Assembly: GCF_003369915.1 (NCBI RefSeq)
Contig: NC_046675.1
Location: 13,020,001 to 13,084,000, forward strand
Direction of reading: 5' to 3'
Length of the DNA: 64,000 nt
Origin: Drosophila miranda
Taxonomy: Eukaryota; Arthropoda; Insecta; Diptera; Drosophilidae
Shown: positions 23,680-35,780 of the stretch, piece after piece
Layout: each line of letters opens with the position of its first letter
How positions within the stretch are numbered: position 1 is the stretch's first letter
Notes under the pieces: model-generated
Database searches by the model: none
Seen by the model: the letters and a program-made list of their open reading frames with translations, nothing else
What the model was told of the DNA's origin: nothing
Translations under genes and position numbers: made by a program

Positions 23680-26390
23680 TTGCATTTGTTAACTTATGTA
23701 TTACCTGCCTAAATTCGTATTTATTGATGTATGAAGTACTATGAAGTGTTTTTTCGGGGTAGAAATGTCTGTATGTCTGTGTCTGCCCTTCTGGGCAGAG
23801 TATCCCAGCTAAGTTGAAACTTACTGGACTATGGTCTATGATGAACTTGAAGCTCGTGTGTGGCCGAGGCAGAGCACACACAATGACCAGCAGAGCAGCG
23901 GAGGGGGGGAGGCAGCCGAGGTGCGGTCGAGTTGCATATTAGATTTAATGCGATTTGCATTTGCTTGGCTTGGGGCCTGCCTGCCCCTACATCGATAATG
24001 AGGCGACACTTCCCTTGGTTGGGGTTGGCTGCAGCATCCATGCAGCACCCATAGAGGCATGCAACATTTGTCTAGGCAACCGCAGGGCAACGTGGCCGGG
24101 GGCCAGCAGCACGTCTGGCGGGTAAGTAATTTTGCGGTTGTATTTTGGGGCACGTTGCTTTGAGGCTTTCGACTCGATCATCCTCCACATTGCCGCTGCT
24201 GCGGCCTGGGCCTCGGCAAATAGTTGAGCTGCTCAAACAGTCCAGGGGGGGGCAGGGGCGCGGGGGGACTGTGAATCTGTATCTGGCCCACGAAATAATT
24301 GAAATATTATGCCAGGCTTAAGCCAAAGTAAACAATTTTTGAAGCTCCAGCCCCTTCCCCCCTACAGATATCTCTTCTGGATTGTATTCCGACGTAAATT
24401 CCCAGCAAATACAAAAACATTTATTTTCTCTGGCTGCTCACGAAACATGTCTTTGATCTCGAAAAACATGTGCCCAAAAAACCGAAAAAAAACCAAACAA
24501 CAAAAATTAAAAACGGGCCAATTTACACACAAAAGGGAAAACGCAAAAAAAAATAAAATACAAAAATAAAGCAGCACAAAAATGTACAAAAAAATGAAGC
24601 AATAAAAGTTGGGTTGTAAATATCCATATGCAAAATACAAATCACAAACAAATTAAACGAAACGAAACGAAATGTTCGAGCAAGTGCTTAAAACAATGCC
24701 AAATGAGTTCTGGCCCTGTTCTGGCCGGGGAGTATAGTACATATTTGGGAAATATTTCCCCCAAAAAATGCCAGAGAAATTCCAGAGGTATCTGGCGATG
24801 ACAACGGGTTTTCCCCGGGACACTAAAACTTATTTATGCCTTAATTTTTGCCAAGGGGGTGGCTGTGGGTGGCTCCCATCGACATTCCATGATATTTTAT
24901 AACTGAACAGCGGGAAATAAAGCTCCAGATTAAGAGCTGTAAATAAGGTCTGGCAGCGACAGTCCAAGGTAAGGCTCAAATTTGTCTCTTCTGGCATTCA
25001 CCTTTCTCGCAGAGACCTGATTTATTAGCCCAAAATAATCATGAGGTGTGATATAAAATTCTTGACTTCAAATGAGCAAAGATTCGGCAAACAAAAAAAA
25101 ATGGTTAAAAGTATTGGAGGAGTATTTGAGAACATTTAAAAAATTGAGGAATTTTTGGTTGATTTATGAGAGTTTTTAGCGCTTAAAATGTTCCGAAATA
25201 CCAGGCGGGAAGGGCTTTTAGATGGACAACACATGATTCACAAAAATACAGCTGTAGAACTTTAGCACCTGTACTCATATTGTGATATCTGTGATGGGTA
25301 TCAATTAGGAGAGAGTGGAGTCTCCAGCTACTGAGCGCTGGCTTAGATTTCCCCAAGTCGTATCTCAAGTGATCGTTAAAAGCCCCCAATTAAAAGAGAC
25401 CACTTTAATGTGTGTTCCAATTTTGGTTTCGGGCTTATCCCCGCTACCAGTTTGGATCTCATCTCTCACTGCGATCAGTCGGGGTGAGGCCTGGAATTTC
25501 CCTGAAGGGGGAAGTGTTGTTGAACCTGCCCGCAGGATTATCAGTGCCGTGGCTCGAGTGACAATCAAATGACAGAAATTGAAATGTCAGATCATTGGAA
25601 GCCAATAAAGCGGCATGATTGATGTGCCAATTTGTAATATGCCGATTATCATGTCCCTGCCCAAATCGGCTGCTTAATTACATACGGGATACCCTGCCTG
25701 GGCCTGGGCAAAAGTTCACTGGTACAATGCCAGGGCAATTAATATTTTTATTAGCGTTTAATTTGGATTAATTGCTCCATGAATCATCCAATCAAATGTG
25801 TGTCAAAACAAGGGCTCCAGACCCATAGTCCAGTCGCTGAAATGGAATCGAGAAGCGCAGAGCGTGTGTCTCCGTCCGTTCAGGAATTTGCATTTCTTCT
25901 GTTGACGCAATCACTGGACTCCCCCGTCTCCTCCGGCTGCTCCTTCACCATTTCATCCCCATTCTGGCCGGAGATGTTCCTGACCTGTGCTGCTGCTCCA
26001 CGTCTTGTGGATCGGGATGGGGATGTGGATGTGCCTGACCTGGACTGACGTCGCCGCGTGTGTCACTCACTCCAAGTGACAGTCTCTCCCGCAGTCAGGG
26101 GCAGCGGATTCGCTTGACGCTCTGCTGGAAATCAAAAGTCTCGAAACCGGATTCGGGGCGATATGGGTATCGCATCCCAAGCAAAACAAAACAAATCAAA
26201 CGAAATGAAATGAAATTCTTTCGGCAGTCAGCTTTGGGCTTTCGCCTGAAATTTGCTTTAAATACAAAATCGCCGAGCTCAGAACATTAGAAAGGTTTAA
26301 GAGCTCGAATTAAGCACAGCCCCAAGGAACATTGACTGGACATAAAGCCAGTAGCAATACGAACAGAAGTGCAAAGCCAATTAAGGGAAT
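23680..26390. other. Intergenic DNA, no gene seen
   Basis: AT-rich and A-run DNA (an A-rich tract at about 24480-24600, an AAACG repeat near 24655-24670). Open frames are short and unlike proteins. Confidence 0.55.
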
Positions 26391-26396
26391 TCAAAT

Positions 26397-26404
26397 TATA
26401 TAAG
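26397..26404 (+). promoter_or_regulatory. TATA box of the 26.4-kb secreted gene
   Basis: TATATAAG is only 44 bp before the ATG at 26441. A start 25-30 bp downstream would leave a 5' UTR of about 10-15 bases. Confidence 0.45.
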
Positions 26405-26440
26405 TTCTACAACAACTGAAGTCTCAATTAAGTCTCAACA

Positions 26441-27040
26441 ATGACCATCACAAATCCCACGCAAAAGGTAAGCATACACAGCCACAGCCATCTCCCAGCC
26501 AGACGGACTCTGACAGATCTATTCCCTCAGATAATGCTCGCCAGCTGCTGCCTGGGCCTGCTCCTGACCCTCACCGAAGCCCTGCCCCGCTACAGTCGGC
26601 GCGGAGACCTCCGACCCGCGGCGAGTTTGTCCAGCTTCGCCTATGCCCCCAGGCCCCAGGAGCCGATGACACTGACAGGAAACTACAACCTCATCATGCC
26701 CGACTACTACGATCACAATCCGGCCGCCTCCATGCAGCTGCAGAACTTTGCCAACTTCTACGACGCCCAGGTGAGCCCGGGCTCCGATTTGGGCATGGAG
26801 GAGTCCCAGTTCCTGGCCAGCACGCCCGTCAGGGCGCCACAGCCTCTGACCGCGGACGAGATACGCATCCGCCAGCAGGTGCCATCGGTGGACATTGGAC
26901 GCGAGAGGAAGTCGCTGCTCAAGCTGAAGAAGGGCAGCACCCAGCCCCGAGGATCCGACTACCAGGATTGGGACCAGTTCGACTACGACCTCTACAGCGT
27001 CAATCCTGGCGACAGCAAGAAGTACAAACACGACGCCTAG
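26441..27040 (+). CDS. Predicted secreted protein, unknown family
   Basis: Two exons, 26441-26467 and 26531-27040, give 178 residues. Splicing joins MTITNPTQK to IMLASCCLGLLLTLTEA, making a good signal peptide with cleavage near residue 26. The mature part is Tyr/Asn/Pro-rich with a dibasic site (YSRRGDL), a Lys-rich stretch (RERKSLLKLKKG) and an acidic aromatic end (DYQDWDQFDYDLYS). There are no cysteines after the signal. The 63-bp intron is a multiple of three and has no stop, so the unspliced reading is also open (199 residues) but would bury the signal. It might be a peptide precursor or cuticle-type protein. A TATA box at 26397 and AATAAA at 27152 frame it. Confidence 0.75.
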   Translation: MTITNPTQKVSIHSHSHLPARRTLTDLFPQIMLASCCLGLLLTLTEALPRYSRRGDLRPAASLSSFAYAPRPQEPMTLTGNYNLIMPDYYDHNPAASMQLQNFANFYDAQVSPGSDLGMEESQFLASTPVRAPQPLTADEIRIRQQVPSVDIGRERKSLLKLKKGSTQPRGSDYQDWDQFDYDLYSVNPGDSKKYKHDA

Positions 27041-27151
27041 ATTGATGATCGCTCTGAATCGGAGTCGGAATCGGGATTGAGGGCTACTTTTATGGCCCGA
27101 CTTTTTATGAATTTGTTGCTGTGTTTTTGTTTTCTGTTTGTTAAGCGCCAA

Positions 27152-27157
27152 AATAAA
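27152..27157 (+). terminator. AATAAA poly(A) signal of the 26.4-kb gene
   Basis: AATAAA lies 112 bp after the stop codon. The next gene on the opposite strand ends 346 bp further on. Confidence 0.5.
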
Positions 27158-27497
27158 TTATTTATTTATTGTAAACTGCATTTGGTTTTTGCCAATTTTG
27201 GCGCCGTCTCGATGGAAGAATGCGGCTCGAGCAAGTTTTTAAAAGCGGGTAGCATGACACATAGAGAACCTCGTATAGTATCTAGCTCGGATATCCATAG
27301 TTAGTTCTATCAAAATGGACTTGTATCCGAATAGGGTAGGGTAGGGTATTCTACGGTTCGGTGGTCCGATAGCAACCATCTAATGGTCCGGCACAATTTG
27401 TCTAATTGCCCCTGCCATTAGCAAGCATTCGCTTAATGACCAAACCCGGCCCGTGGAACAGCAAATCAAGCACGAGGAATTTCCTGGAGCATTTCAT

Positions 27498-27503
27498 TTT
27501 ATT
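27498..27503 (-). terminator. AATAAA overlapping the stop codon of the small basic secreted gene
   Basis: On the minus strand the last codons read CAG CAA TAA AAT, so AATAAA starts inside the last sense codon and includes the whole TAA. Confidence 0.5.
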
Positions 27504-27979
27504 GCTGGTCGAGCAGAATCCGCCTCAGCTCCTCGACCCGTTCCGGCGAGGGCTCAAAGAACTCGCTGTCCACCTGGACTTCCTTGTGCCTTGACAGGCG
27601 ACGCGGCGGGGGACGAGCCGCATGATACCTGGCCCGAGCTGCTGCCTCCGCCTCCGGACTCCCCTTGCCTTTGTTGCGGCAGTTGCGGCGTGCAAACGGC
27701 TGTCGCCGCTGGGCAGGCACTACTCCACCCGCACGCACCTTGAGACGTTGCGCCCTGGGACGAGGCTCCTCTGTCAGCTGCTGGAGCTCTTCATCTGGCG
27801 CCTCGTACGGGTAGCCAGCTTCTGGGTTGATAGCCGAGTGGGCTAACATCACACCTAGCGCCACCATCTATGGGCCAGAGACAGAGTGGTTAAGCATTTG
27901 ACGTCATTGTCAAGGGGAAAACGAGTTCCGTGTTCTGAACGGAGATTACCAGTAGAGTTAGCAGCAAACTCGTCTTCAT
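27499..27979 (-). CDS. Small basic secreted protein, unknown family
   Basis: Two exons, 27979-27950 and 27867-27499, separated by an 82-bp intron, give 132 residues. The split signal peptide reads MKTSLLLTLL then MVALGVMLAHS. The mature part is acidic first (YEAPDEELQQLTEEP), then strongly Arg/Lys-rich (RAQRLKVRAGG, RRQPFARRNCRNKGKG, RPPPRRLSRHK), then acidic again. Dibasic pairs suggest proteolytic processing, so a peptide precursor is possible but unproven. One cysteine remains after the signal, so it is not a disulfide-rich peptide. The gene converges with the 26.4-kb gene. The stop codon overlaps an AATAAA. Confidence 0.75.
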
Positions 27980-28266
27980 CTCTGTATCGCTGTGATTGTC
28001 TCGCTTCGGGGTCCACGGACTGACTAACTCTTATGGTTTGCCCTTAGAACCGATTATGACATCTGTGGTATTATTATGCTACTGTCCAGAGAGAGAACAC
28101 TGAGAGAAACCGGTTTGTTTGCGTGTTCTCATCTGGATTTACCGATTTGATTAGCATAGATTGTCTTTAAGAACTGATAACTATAGAGAAATCACTGGGG
28201 AATCACTGCCTTTAGAGTCGATAAACACTGCACACTGAAAGAAATAAAACAGACATATGCTTAGGT

Positions 28267-28272
28267 TTTATT
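28267..28272 (-). terminator. AATAAA poly(A) signal of the DUF1091 gene
   Basis: TTTATT on the plus strand, 64 bp after the DUF1091 stop codon. Confidence 0.55.
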
Positions 28273-28335
28273 GGTGCGCTGCACTGCACAGATAATTCAT
28301 ATGGAAGGTATGGAATAAGTTCTTAAAATCAGAGC

Positions 28336-29040
28336 TTAAGACAGAGTTCCGTAGACCCAGAGAGTTCCCCGCGTCATGCCATTGACAATCCATGTGCTGT
28401 AAAAGGCATAGTCGCCACTGGGAAGAGGTAGCACGTCGCTGAGTTGCGTGTTCACGAACTGAGTCGGAAGCTTCTCCACCCAAACGTCGTGCTGCAAGTA
28501 CTACATATAGCAAGTATAGTTAAGTATCTTGTAGAACTCACATCGTAGGGACACTTGTGATAGGCATTCGAGTAGTTCTTTAGCACTCTATCAAAAAAAT
28601 TCACCATGGGATTGCGGCTCTTTTTCTTATTCATGTACTTGCACACATCCAAGGTGACATTCATAGTGATTGGTATGTAGCCCTTGAAGCGCCTCAAAAT
28701 TTGCAGATCTGCCTAGGAACGGAGACACCATAACCTTGGACAATGCGGATAAAGTACAGTACTTACCAATACCTCCCTAATGGGTACCTCATGCAGGGCA
28801 GCCCTCACGGACATGTACTTGAAGGTCCGATTCACGGCCTTGATGTGACAGTAATCGAAGTCGAAGAACTTTTTGTCAATCGAATTGCACTTGATGTTGG
28901 TAAACTCGAACAGGGAATGTATCTGGCGATGCACAAAACACTAAAGTAACAGCCAAAGGATTCGATATTATGGAAGTTACCTCCGTCACACAAGATGAAA
29001 GAATAAAAGTCACCATCCAGACAATATAGTGAACGCGCAT
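28336..29040 (-). CDS. DUF1091-family secreted protein
   Basis: Four exons (29040-28981, 28922-28767, 28712-28542, 28491-28336) give 180 residues. A signal peptide spans about 1-20. The family pattern is clear: FTNIKC near the start of the mature part, DYCHIKAVNRT, a central DVCKYMN, HKCPYD then HDVWVEKLP, and the final LPLPSGDYAFYSTW...GTLWVYG. DUF1091 proteins are a large insect family of MD-2-like secreted proteins; some (CheB) act in taste and pheromone sensing, but most have no known role. The last intron could end at either of two AGs; I chose CTTGCAG at 28492 because it restores the CPYD-HDVWV junction and gives a 50-bp intron. AATAAA (minus) is at 28267-28272. Confidence 0.85.
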
Positions 29041-29730
29041 TTTGATACCGCAATGAACCAACCCCAACTGACATCGTTCTCTATAACAAACTATAACTAA
29101 ATATCAATTGTTTTGAGATTTAATGTACTATTAATATTGTTGTTCGCTGGTCTAGAACCTTTTTTAATGACGGTCTGATCAGACGAAAATCATTAGCTCA
29201 TACCTCATTTGGCAGATTCAAATAATTGATTCTATTTTTAGGTATACTAGAAAGTAGGTTGCAAAAATGGTTTCAGAAATGTTTTGATAGGTTTTATTGA
29301 AATAAAAACGAATGCAAGCCAGACTTTGCAATGTTTGACAGCATTTGTAAACATTTTGAAGATCACAAATCTACTTTTTAGGTTTTCGCATGCTCTCCCA
29401 CATCTCCCCCATTTTTTCGCGCAGTGCATTGAGTCCACTGTTAATTTTTGTATGGGTGATTAGCATACGACAGACAGAGACCCATTGGCAATCGCATATT
29501 AAAAATCCACGGGGGCAGAGATGAGGCAACAGCCAACCGGTTGATCAATAATATGATGTCGCCTCAATCAGCTGGAGCTGGGGAGTCCCCGGAGCATTGT
29601 CTACCTTTGGGCTGTTGAAACAATTCGCGGAATCGGTTATGAATGAGACTCGATCACTTTACTTACATTGAAAAATGTGTTCAACTAACAATAACAATTA
29701 TTAAATCTAGATTTGAATTTGGGCTAGGGT
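29041..29730. other. Spacer between the DUF1091 gene and the Gln/Pro-rich gene
   Basis: A 690-bp AT-rich stretch that must hold the DUF1091 promoter and the 3' end of the next minus-strand gene. A candidate AATAAA for the latter is at 29293-29298. No coding signal is seen. Confidence 0.5.
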
Positions 29731-30933
29731 TCAGTTGAAGGGATGCCTTTCGATCACTTTCTCCTTCCGCTCATAGGTGCGCCTGTTCCTAGGCCTCAGC
29801 TGGCCCTGGCCATTCTGCACGGCTCCTGGGGGCACATAGATCGCGGGACTCTTGGTGCATCCCTCGATATGGGCATGGGCCACGGCGCGTATGTCCTGCA
29901 GCAGCTGCTTGTGTCCCGGATCCACTTGTCCTGGACTCAAGATCTGTTGCTGGCACTGTCCATTGGGCTGGCAATTGGTCACGTAACGCTGGTACTCTCT
30001 GGTGTCCCCGGGCACCGTCTGCTTGTAGTCGTAGCCATCCAGCGACGCGCTCTCCGACTGGGCTACATGGTCGCCCTTTCGCGGTGCCGGCTCTGTGAGA
30101 CCCGTGCTGGTCAGCAGTTTGTTCAGCACCGCAGTGGGCGGCACACCGGAGCCGTGGCCCGCATCCAGCACCTGCTGCCCCGAGGGAAGGGTGACCGTTG
30201 CGTAGGGATGGGGGTTGGCGAAGTACAGTCTCTGTGGCGCCAGGTTCTGCGGTTGTGCCAAGTACTGGGCCGCGGGCTGAGGTACTCCCTGGTACTGGGC
30301 GATGGCTTGGGTTGGAGGCTGAGGTTGAGCTTGAGGCTGGTAATAGTTGAGTGGCGCTGGTGGTGCCGGTGGTGCCAGTGCCTGAGTGCTGAGAGGAGCG
30401 GCTAGGGCTGAAGAGAATTGCTGATAGCTTCCGCTGCCCAGCAAAGGATTTCTGTAGGTCGAATAGTGCAGCTGTGGCTGCTGCACGGGCTGGGCTGCCA
30501 GATACTGCATATTCAGCTGGGGTGCCACATATTGCTGCTGTTGGAACTGTTGCTGCGGTGCCACATATTGCTGCTGCTGCTGCGGGCCCTGGAATCCATA
30601 TCCGAGCTGGTTCTGCTGTCCCCTCTGCGCCCTCACGACCACAGTCTGGTGGTTCTCATAGACACTCGGAGCCAGGTGGGACTCCAGAGCGTAGGTGCGA
30701 CTGTTGGGGCCCAGGGTTTGGACCACATATTTGGCAGGCTGCTGGTGACGCGCTGACACCTCGCTGAAGGGGACTTGCGGGCGCTGGTAGTGATATTCCT
30801 GCGATCGCACCGTGGCGGCCAGGGCCAGCTAAGGTGCAAAATACATATACTCGTATTAATTTGATACACAAAACGACTCTGCTCGGTTTAAGTTACGCAC
30901 CATCGACAGTAACAGCCACGGATTGGAAGTCAT
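29731..30933 (-). CDS. Gln/Pro-rich predicted secreted protein
   Basis: Two exons, 30933-30901 and 30828-29731, with a 72-bp intron, give 376 residues. The signal peptide is split as MTSNPWLLLSM and LALAATVRSQ. The mature protein is Gln/Tyr/Pro/Ala-rich, with a near-repeat QQQYVAPQ and a Pro/Ala segment (ALAPPAPPAPLNYYQPQ), then a less repetitive C-terminal third with three cysteines (NCQPNGQC, EGCTKS) and a basic end (RPRNRRTYERKEKVIERHPFN). Such make-up fits structural proteins of cuticle, eggshell or other extracellular matrices; no named domain is visible. It is the fourth secreted product in 4.5 kb. The short first exon coding only a signal-peptide start is shared with the 27.5- and 26.4-kb genes. 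Confidence 0.8.
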
Positions 30934-33014
30934 CTTCGAATGGCACTTTTTGGAGCACTTTACGTGTTGTTTGCGGGTCGCCGACTCGCAGCTAAATGAG
31001 CTGTGGCAGGGGCAGGCCCCAGCAAAAGGCAGTTGGACCCCGCCGGACGCGCGAAGAAGATCACTCGAAAACTTGTTTCTTCGACTGGCTTTGCGCTTTG
31101 TTTCGTTGCAACAGTTTGAACATTTCATAATAATTTCTTTTTCCCTTTCGGTAAACGCTTTGTCTCCGCATCTCTATTTGCTCATTAATATACCGCAGCA
31201 GCGGAGGGTATTTTGGTTTCCACGAAAGCCTATGCGTGTCAAGACTTTCCAAGGACCGCGATGGGTTCACATAGATATTGTTATATATGCCATAGGATCA
31301 ATCTTTGTCAATGCTGTTTAATATGATCCAGCAGAAGTAAGGGTATCCGAGGATCGCTGGTCTTTCTTTCCTGTTTGTTTATATGTCTGCCAGTGCCTCT
31401 TGAGCGTTCATTTGACTATCACTCACGCAAAATTTGTGTCATTATTAAAGTGCCAGCCAACTCTTTCCTCGCTTTATTTCAGAGCTGCGTTTCGTTATGG
31501 GACCATGAAACCGTAGACTTGGCCTTTCCACTCTTACCTCTTCAGTGGAGTTGGAGCTGGAGTTGCGTTTAATTTAATTAAATTTACTTTGCATGATTTT
31601 GTGGCTTTCTGCATAGCGAGTGGACGTGGACCGGGGAAAAAGTAAAAGTATATAGATATGCTCATAGCTCATCTGTATGTACACGTGTTCGGCAAATGAC
31701 TTGGCTAACGCTCATCAAATTCGCATGAATGTTTGCCGATTTCCTTGGCGTTTCTTCGGATAGCTATGGATTTGGATTGAGGGTGAGGTCTTGATTGCCT
31801 GACGAGCCATATGCGATATAAATATTATTGTTAATGTGTGGAATGGGATGATATTACGTGAGTTTTGTATCGAACGAAATGCGAGTTTAATTAGCTTATC
31901 TTTTGATTTATTAAGCAGAGAGACGGGACCATATTTTGTCTTGTGTTGCAACTGCATTTGATGGGCCTAATCATGGCTGTGTTATTGCCTATAATTTAGC
32001 ACATGATCGTCGCTAAGCATATGCAAATGTATGCATGAATAACCAATGAAGTGAAGTGATTGATTGACCCACCACAGACCAGAACAGAGCAGAGCAGAGA
32101 AGGGAAGCTGTGACGATGAATTAGCGGGGCTAACAAACGCACAATAGGTGTATCAGCTTTTGCTGGCGCTGTCATTGTTCTGGGCTGCTACTATATCCGG
32201 ACTGGGTAACGATTCTTGCTGGAAATTGCCAGCTTCTATGCACATCTGCTCCCTGCTCCCTGACACGCGGGCAGACGTCAATCAAAGACGCGCCATGTTA
32301 AATGCACTTGACTGCCACTTGACACAGCAAATGTTGCTGGCGTAGTCGTTCCCGTTGATGTTGCCCCGGCGTCGCACAAAACATCTTGCCAGGCCAACTG
32401 CCAACACTTGACATTCACAATGAGGGACAGCAGCAGCAGGAGAAGGGACGCGCCAAGGGGCAGGAACAGAAGCTGAGCCGGGGCCAGGGCGCACGCATAA
32501 AACGCGGCATGGCCTCCAATTCCGCTGTCAGAGATGGAGATGCGAATGCAGATGCAGCTGGAGATGCGGTGGCTTATCAAAGCATGTCACATACACACTC
32601 ACACACACCAGCACACGACTTCAGAGAGCGAGAGAGAAGTGGCCAACGCTGCGTATACGCAATCTGGTGCATTGGAGTCGGCCGGATGCGGAGTGTGGGT
32701 ACGTCTGTGAGTTGTCTGTCTTTATGCTGGCCATGTCGCCCTTCCCCCGTCCCCAGGCCAGACCGTTTGCATTCATTGCTGTCTCGGGGCATGGCATTCA
32801 GGGTTATGAGCTGCATGCAACCTACAATGCGATAGAGCACGTGCATCGTGCAACGCAGTTGCAAGTGCAGTTCAGTGTGTGCCCTCGTGTTGTTTGTATG
32901 CCTTCAGTTTATTCCTTCCTTTCCACTTGTTTCAGCGCATATAAAGCGTCATTTTAGACACCTTTTTGTGTGTGTAAGCCCGGGCTGGCCTTTCAACGCC
33001 TGTAGGTGCCTTTT

Positions 33015-33030
33015 TTGCATACTTTTTGGC
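33015..33030 (+). promoter_or_regulatory. Su(Hw)-type insulator motif 8
   Basis: TTGCATACTTTTTGGC matches every fixed consensus position. Confidence 0.7.
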
Positions 33031-33545
33031 TTTAGTTTGAGGGCTTCTGGTGAAAGGGATCCGCTTAATTAGGCACACCTGCCAGGGCAGTGGCAAATTA
33101 GTCTCACCCAGGTTGAATGACCTTTCTGCTGGCACCCCATCCCATCCCGTGCAGGTGGGGCACAGCTTAGCTTTAAGCCAAGTACTTGGCCCTGTCCCGG
33201 CCAGGGCGTCAGCCAGCAAACAATGCAACAACAAATAAAGCCTGCAACAGAAACTGCCACAAAAAAACGAACAAAAATCAATTGCATAATGGCGCATGTG
33301 TTGCGCAGAACAGTGGCAGCAACAGCGGCAGCGTAGGCAGCAGCATCGCAAATTTGCAACTCTTTTTCCATTTGCACGTTGCAAGACACAGCTAAAAACA
33401 AAAAAAATACAAATTCAACCACCACTTCAGCCGTCTTGCAGCAGCGATTTTAGCCATATTTTCTTTTTCTTTTTTAACTGTCGCAAAGAAATGGAGTGAG
33501 AGGGGGTAGAGATGGAGGGGGAAAGAGTAAAGAGAAGGGTAGTCA

Positions 33546-33565
33546 TGTGTGTGTGTGTGTGTGTG
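33546..33565. repeat. (TG)n microsatellite
   Basis: Ten TG units. Confidence 0.85.
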
Positions 33566-34155
33566 GCAGCTTTTGTTTGCACCCGCATGGGGAAGCCATT
33601 TAAGTGCGGCTTCTTGAGAAAATTGCAGCCAGAGCGGATACAGAAAGAGCCAGTGAGACAGAGACATAGAGAGAGAGAGAGATAGAGAGAGAGAAAAAGA
33701 GGCAGACAGAGATGTGGAGCGTCACTAACGAGCAACGAACGTCCTCTGTCTCAGTGCCGTGTCCACCTCAAACCTGCCCATAATTAACAGCAGCAGCAGG
33801 AGGAGCAGAGGCAGGAGCAGGATCCATAGGAACAGACGCAGGCCCCAACGAGTGCTTAGCTCCCCTGTGGGGCCTATCATTTGTTGCAACGAAAAGCAAA
33901 AAGCTGTGCCCCCAAACGAAGGGGCGGCATGCAGCGGCAGCAGCGAAACCTGGTCGGTGCAAAAGCCGTTGGCTTGTTGGACGACTCAAGCGCCTTAATA
34001 GGCTTAGCAGCGAGTCAACTATCACAACAGGACCGATAAAAGTTAGAAGCCTCCTCACTCTGCACGCGTTCGTCAGTCCAGCATTATGCCGGGATACCTT
34101 TATATATGTATCTGCCACATGTGGGGGCATATGGAAAACTTTACTTTACCTATGT

Positions 34156-34175
34156 ATATGATATGATATGATATG
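34156..34175. repeat. (ATATG)4 pentamer repeat
   Basis: Four exact tandem copies. Confidence 0.8.
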
Positions 34176-35742
34176 CTCTCTCATGCTCCAGATGCCGCAG
34201 TCGAAGCCAAAGCTGAAGCTTTGTCAACGCATGCCACATGGAATATTTATGGGGGATAGGGACAGGGGCTGGCTGGGGGGGGATGTGCCACTGTTTATGG
34301 CACGTTTATGCCGGAGCCAGCTCTCATTATGTGCATGCCACCGCAAGTACGTGCCCCGGCCAGCCTATAACCAGACCATACATACTCTCTCCTACACAGC
34401 CCCTAATTCAGGCTCCAGTTCCAGTCTCAGACTTACTTCCTCCTCCCTCCAGAGTGCGAAGGGGTGGGGCTGCCTTTGTTGTGTAATTTTCTTTTGATTA
34501 AAGTTTTTCTATTCTTTACTAACTTCTGTGTTTTTCGTTTTGGGCCTATTCACAGTGATGCTTGCCTATGATCGTCATACAAAAATACATAAGGTAGGAT
34601 ATCTGAAACCTGACCTGTCCAAATCAGCAAATTACTTTGCTTCCCATAGATATTCATTATTAACACCCAACGACCTGGCAATTTGTTGATTGAGCCTCCT
34701 GGGCTTGGACCGACACCAAATCCCCCACCAAGGTCGGGTCTGTCTGTAACCCTTCATTCAGCTGCATCAGCAAATAGTCTCTGTCTCTCTGCCGGAGTGG
34801 GAGTCCACTAGAAAGTTCCTCCTGCTGTTGCCGCTGCTGCCGCTGCACGGCAAAATGTTGCTGATGACAGCAACAATATCATCAGTGGCAGCAACAGCAG
34901 CAAGCATCAGAGGCGGCTCCTGCCCCACTCATTTTGTTTTGCAGTCATTCGCATGTGTCATCCTCAGCGGCCGAGATGATGAGGCGCAAAATGTGCCCAG
35001 GCTCAGTCGAAACTAAACTGCCTGCCAGCCATCCAGCCATACAGCCATCCAACTTGCCAGCCAGCCAGTCAGACTTTCTGTCTGTCTGTTTGACTCACAC
35101 AAAAAAAGAAATTAAAATAAAGCAGGGAAAAAGACATGGCTTTAAGGGTCGCCTTTGTGGACACTCTTGCAAAACATTGCTCAAGTACTGCCCTAATTTC
35201 TTCTTAAATCAACATTCTCTTGAGATTGTTTTTGTACTAGAAGAAGTACCACATTCTATCTACCATCTCAGTCTATAAAACAATACATACTCTTATTTTG
35301 AAGTGATCTTTTCTCAGCGGCTACACATGGCATGGCTATGGCTCTGTGGAAGCCACGAATATCGTTCGATAAACTCTCTATAGGCTAACCCTTTTCTTCT
35401 GTAAGTGGCATGCTTCTGATCCTAGTCAGAGTACCCTCTGAATGGGAGGGTATTCGGATACACAGCAAACAGACAAATGAGGACGGCGGCGGTGACATGA
35501 TAGCCTGTGAACGCTGCTGTCTGCCGCCCGTCCTGTCTGCGCGTTGGTCTGCGCCGGCTTCGCTGCTGGCGTTGCGACGCGTCGCTGGGGCTGCGGATGT
35601 GGCAGACGCTTTCCACGCTCGCCGACTGCTGCTGCATGCGTTGCACTTGCCACTGCCACAGCTCCTGCTGCTGCTGCTTGCTCGCAGCTCCTCTGTTATT
35701 CTGCTGCTCTGCTATATTTAAATACGCTGCGGGTTGCAATGA

Positions 35743-35780
35743 GCACGGTGCACGGTGCACGGTGTACGGTGCACGGTGCA
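35743..35780. repeat. (GCACGGT)5 heptamer repeat
   Basis: Five tandem heptamers, four exact GCACGGT and one GTACGGT, followed by a partial unit. Each junction makes the self-complementary GTGCAC. Confidence 0.8.

Noticed and set aside
26519-27151. 210-codon minus-strand frame
   Set aside because: Antisense shadow of the spliced secreted gene on the plus strand.
28492-28500. Alternative acceptor nine bases earlier in the DUF1091 gene
   Set aside because: It would add YLQ inside the conserved CPYD-HD junction and shorten the intron to 41 bp.
29743-30405. 220-codon plus-strand frame
   Set aside because: Antisense of the Gln/Pro-rich gene, open because of its biased codons.
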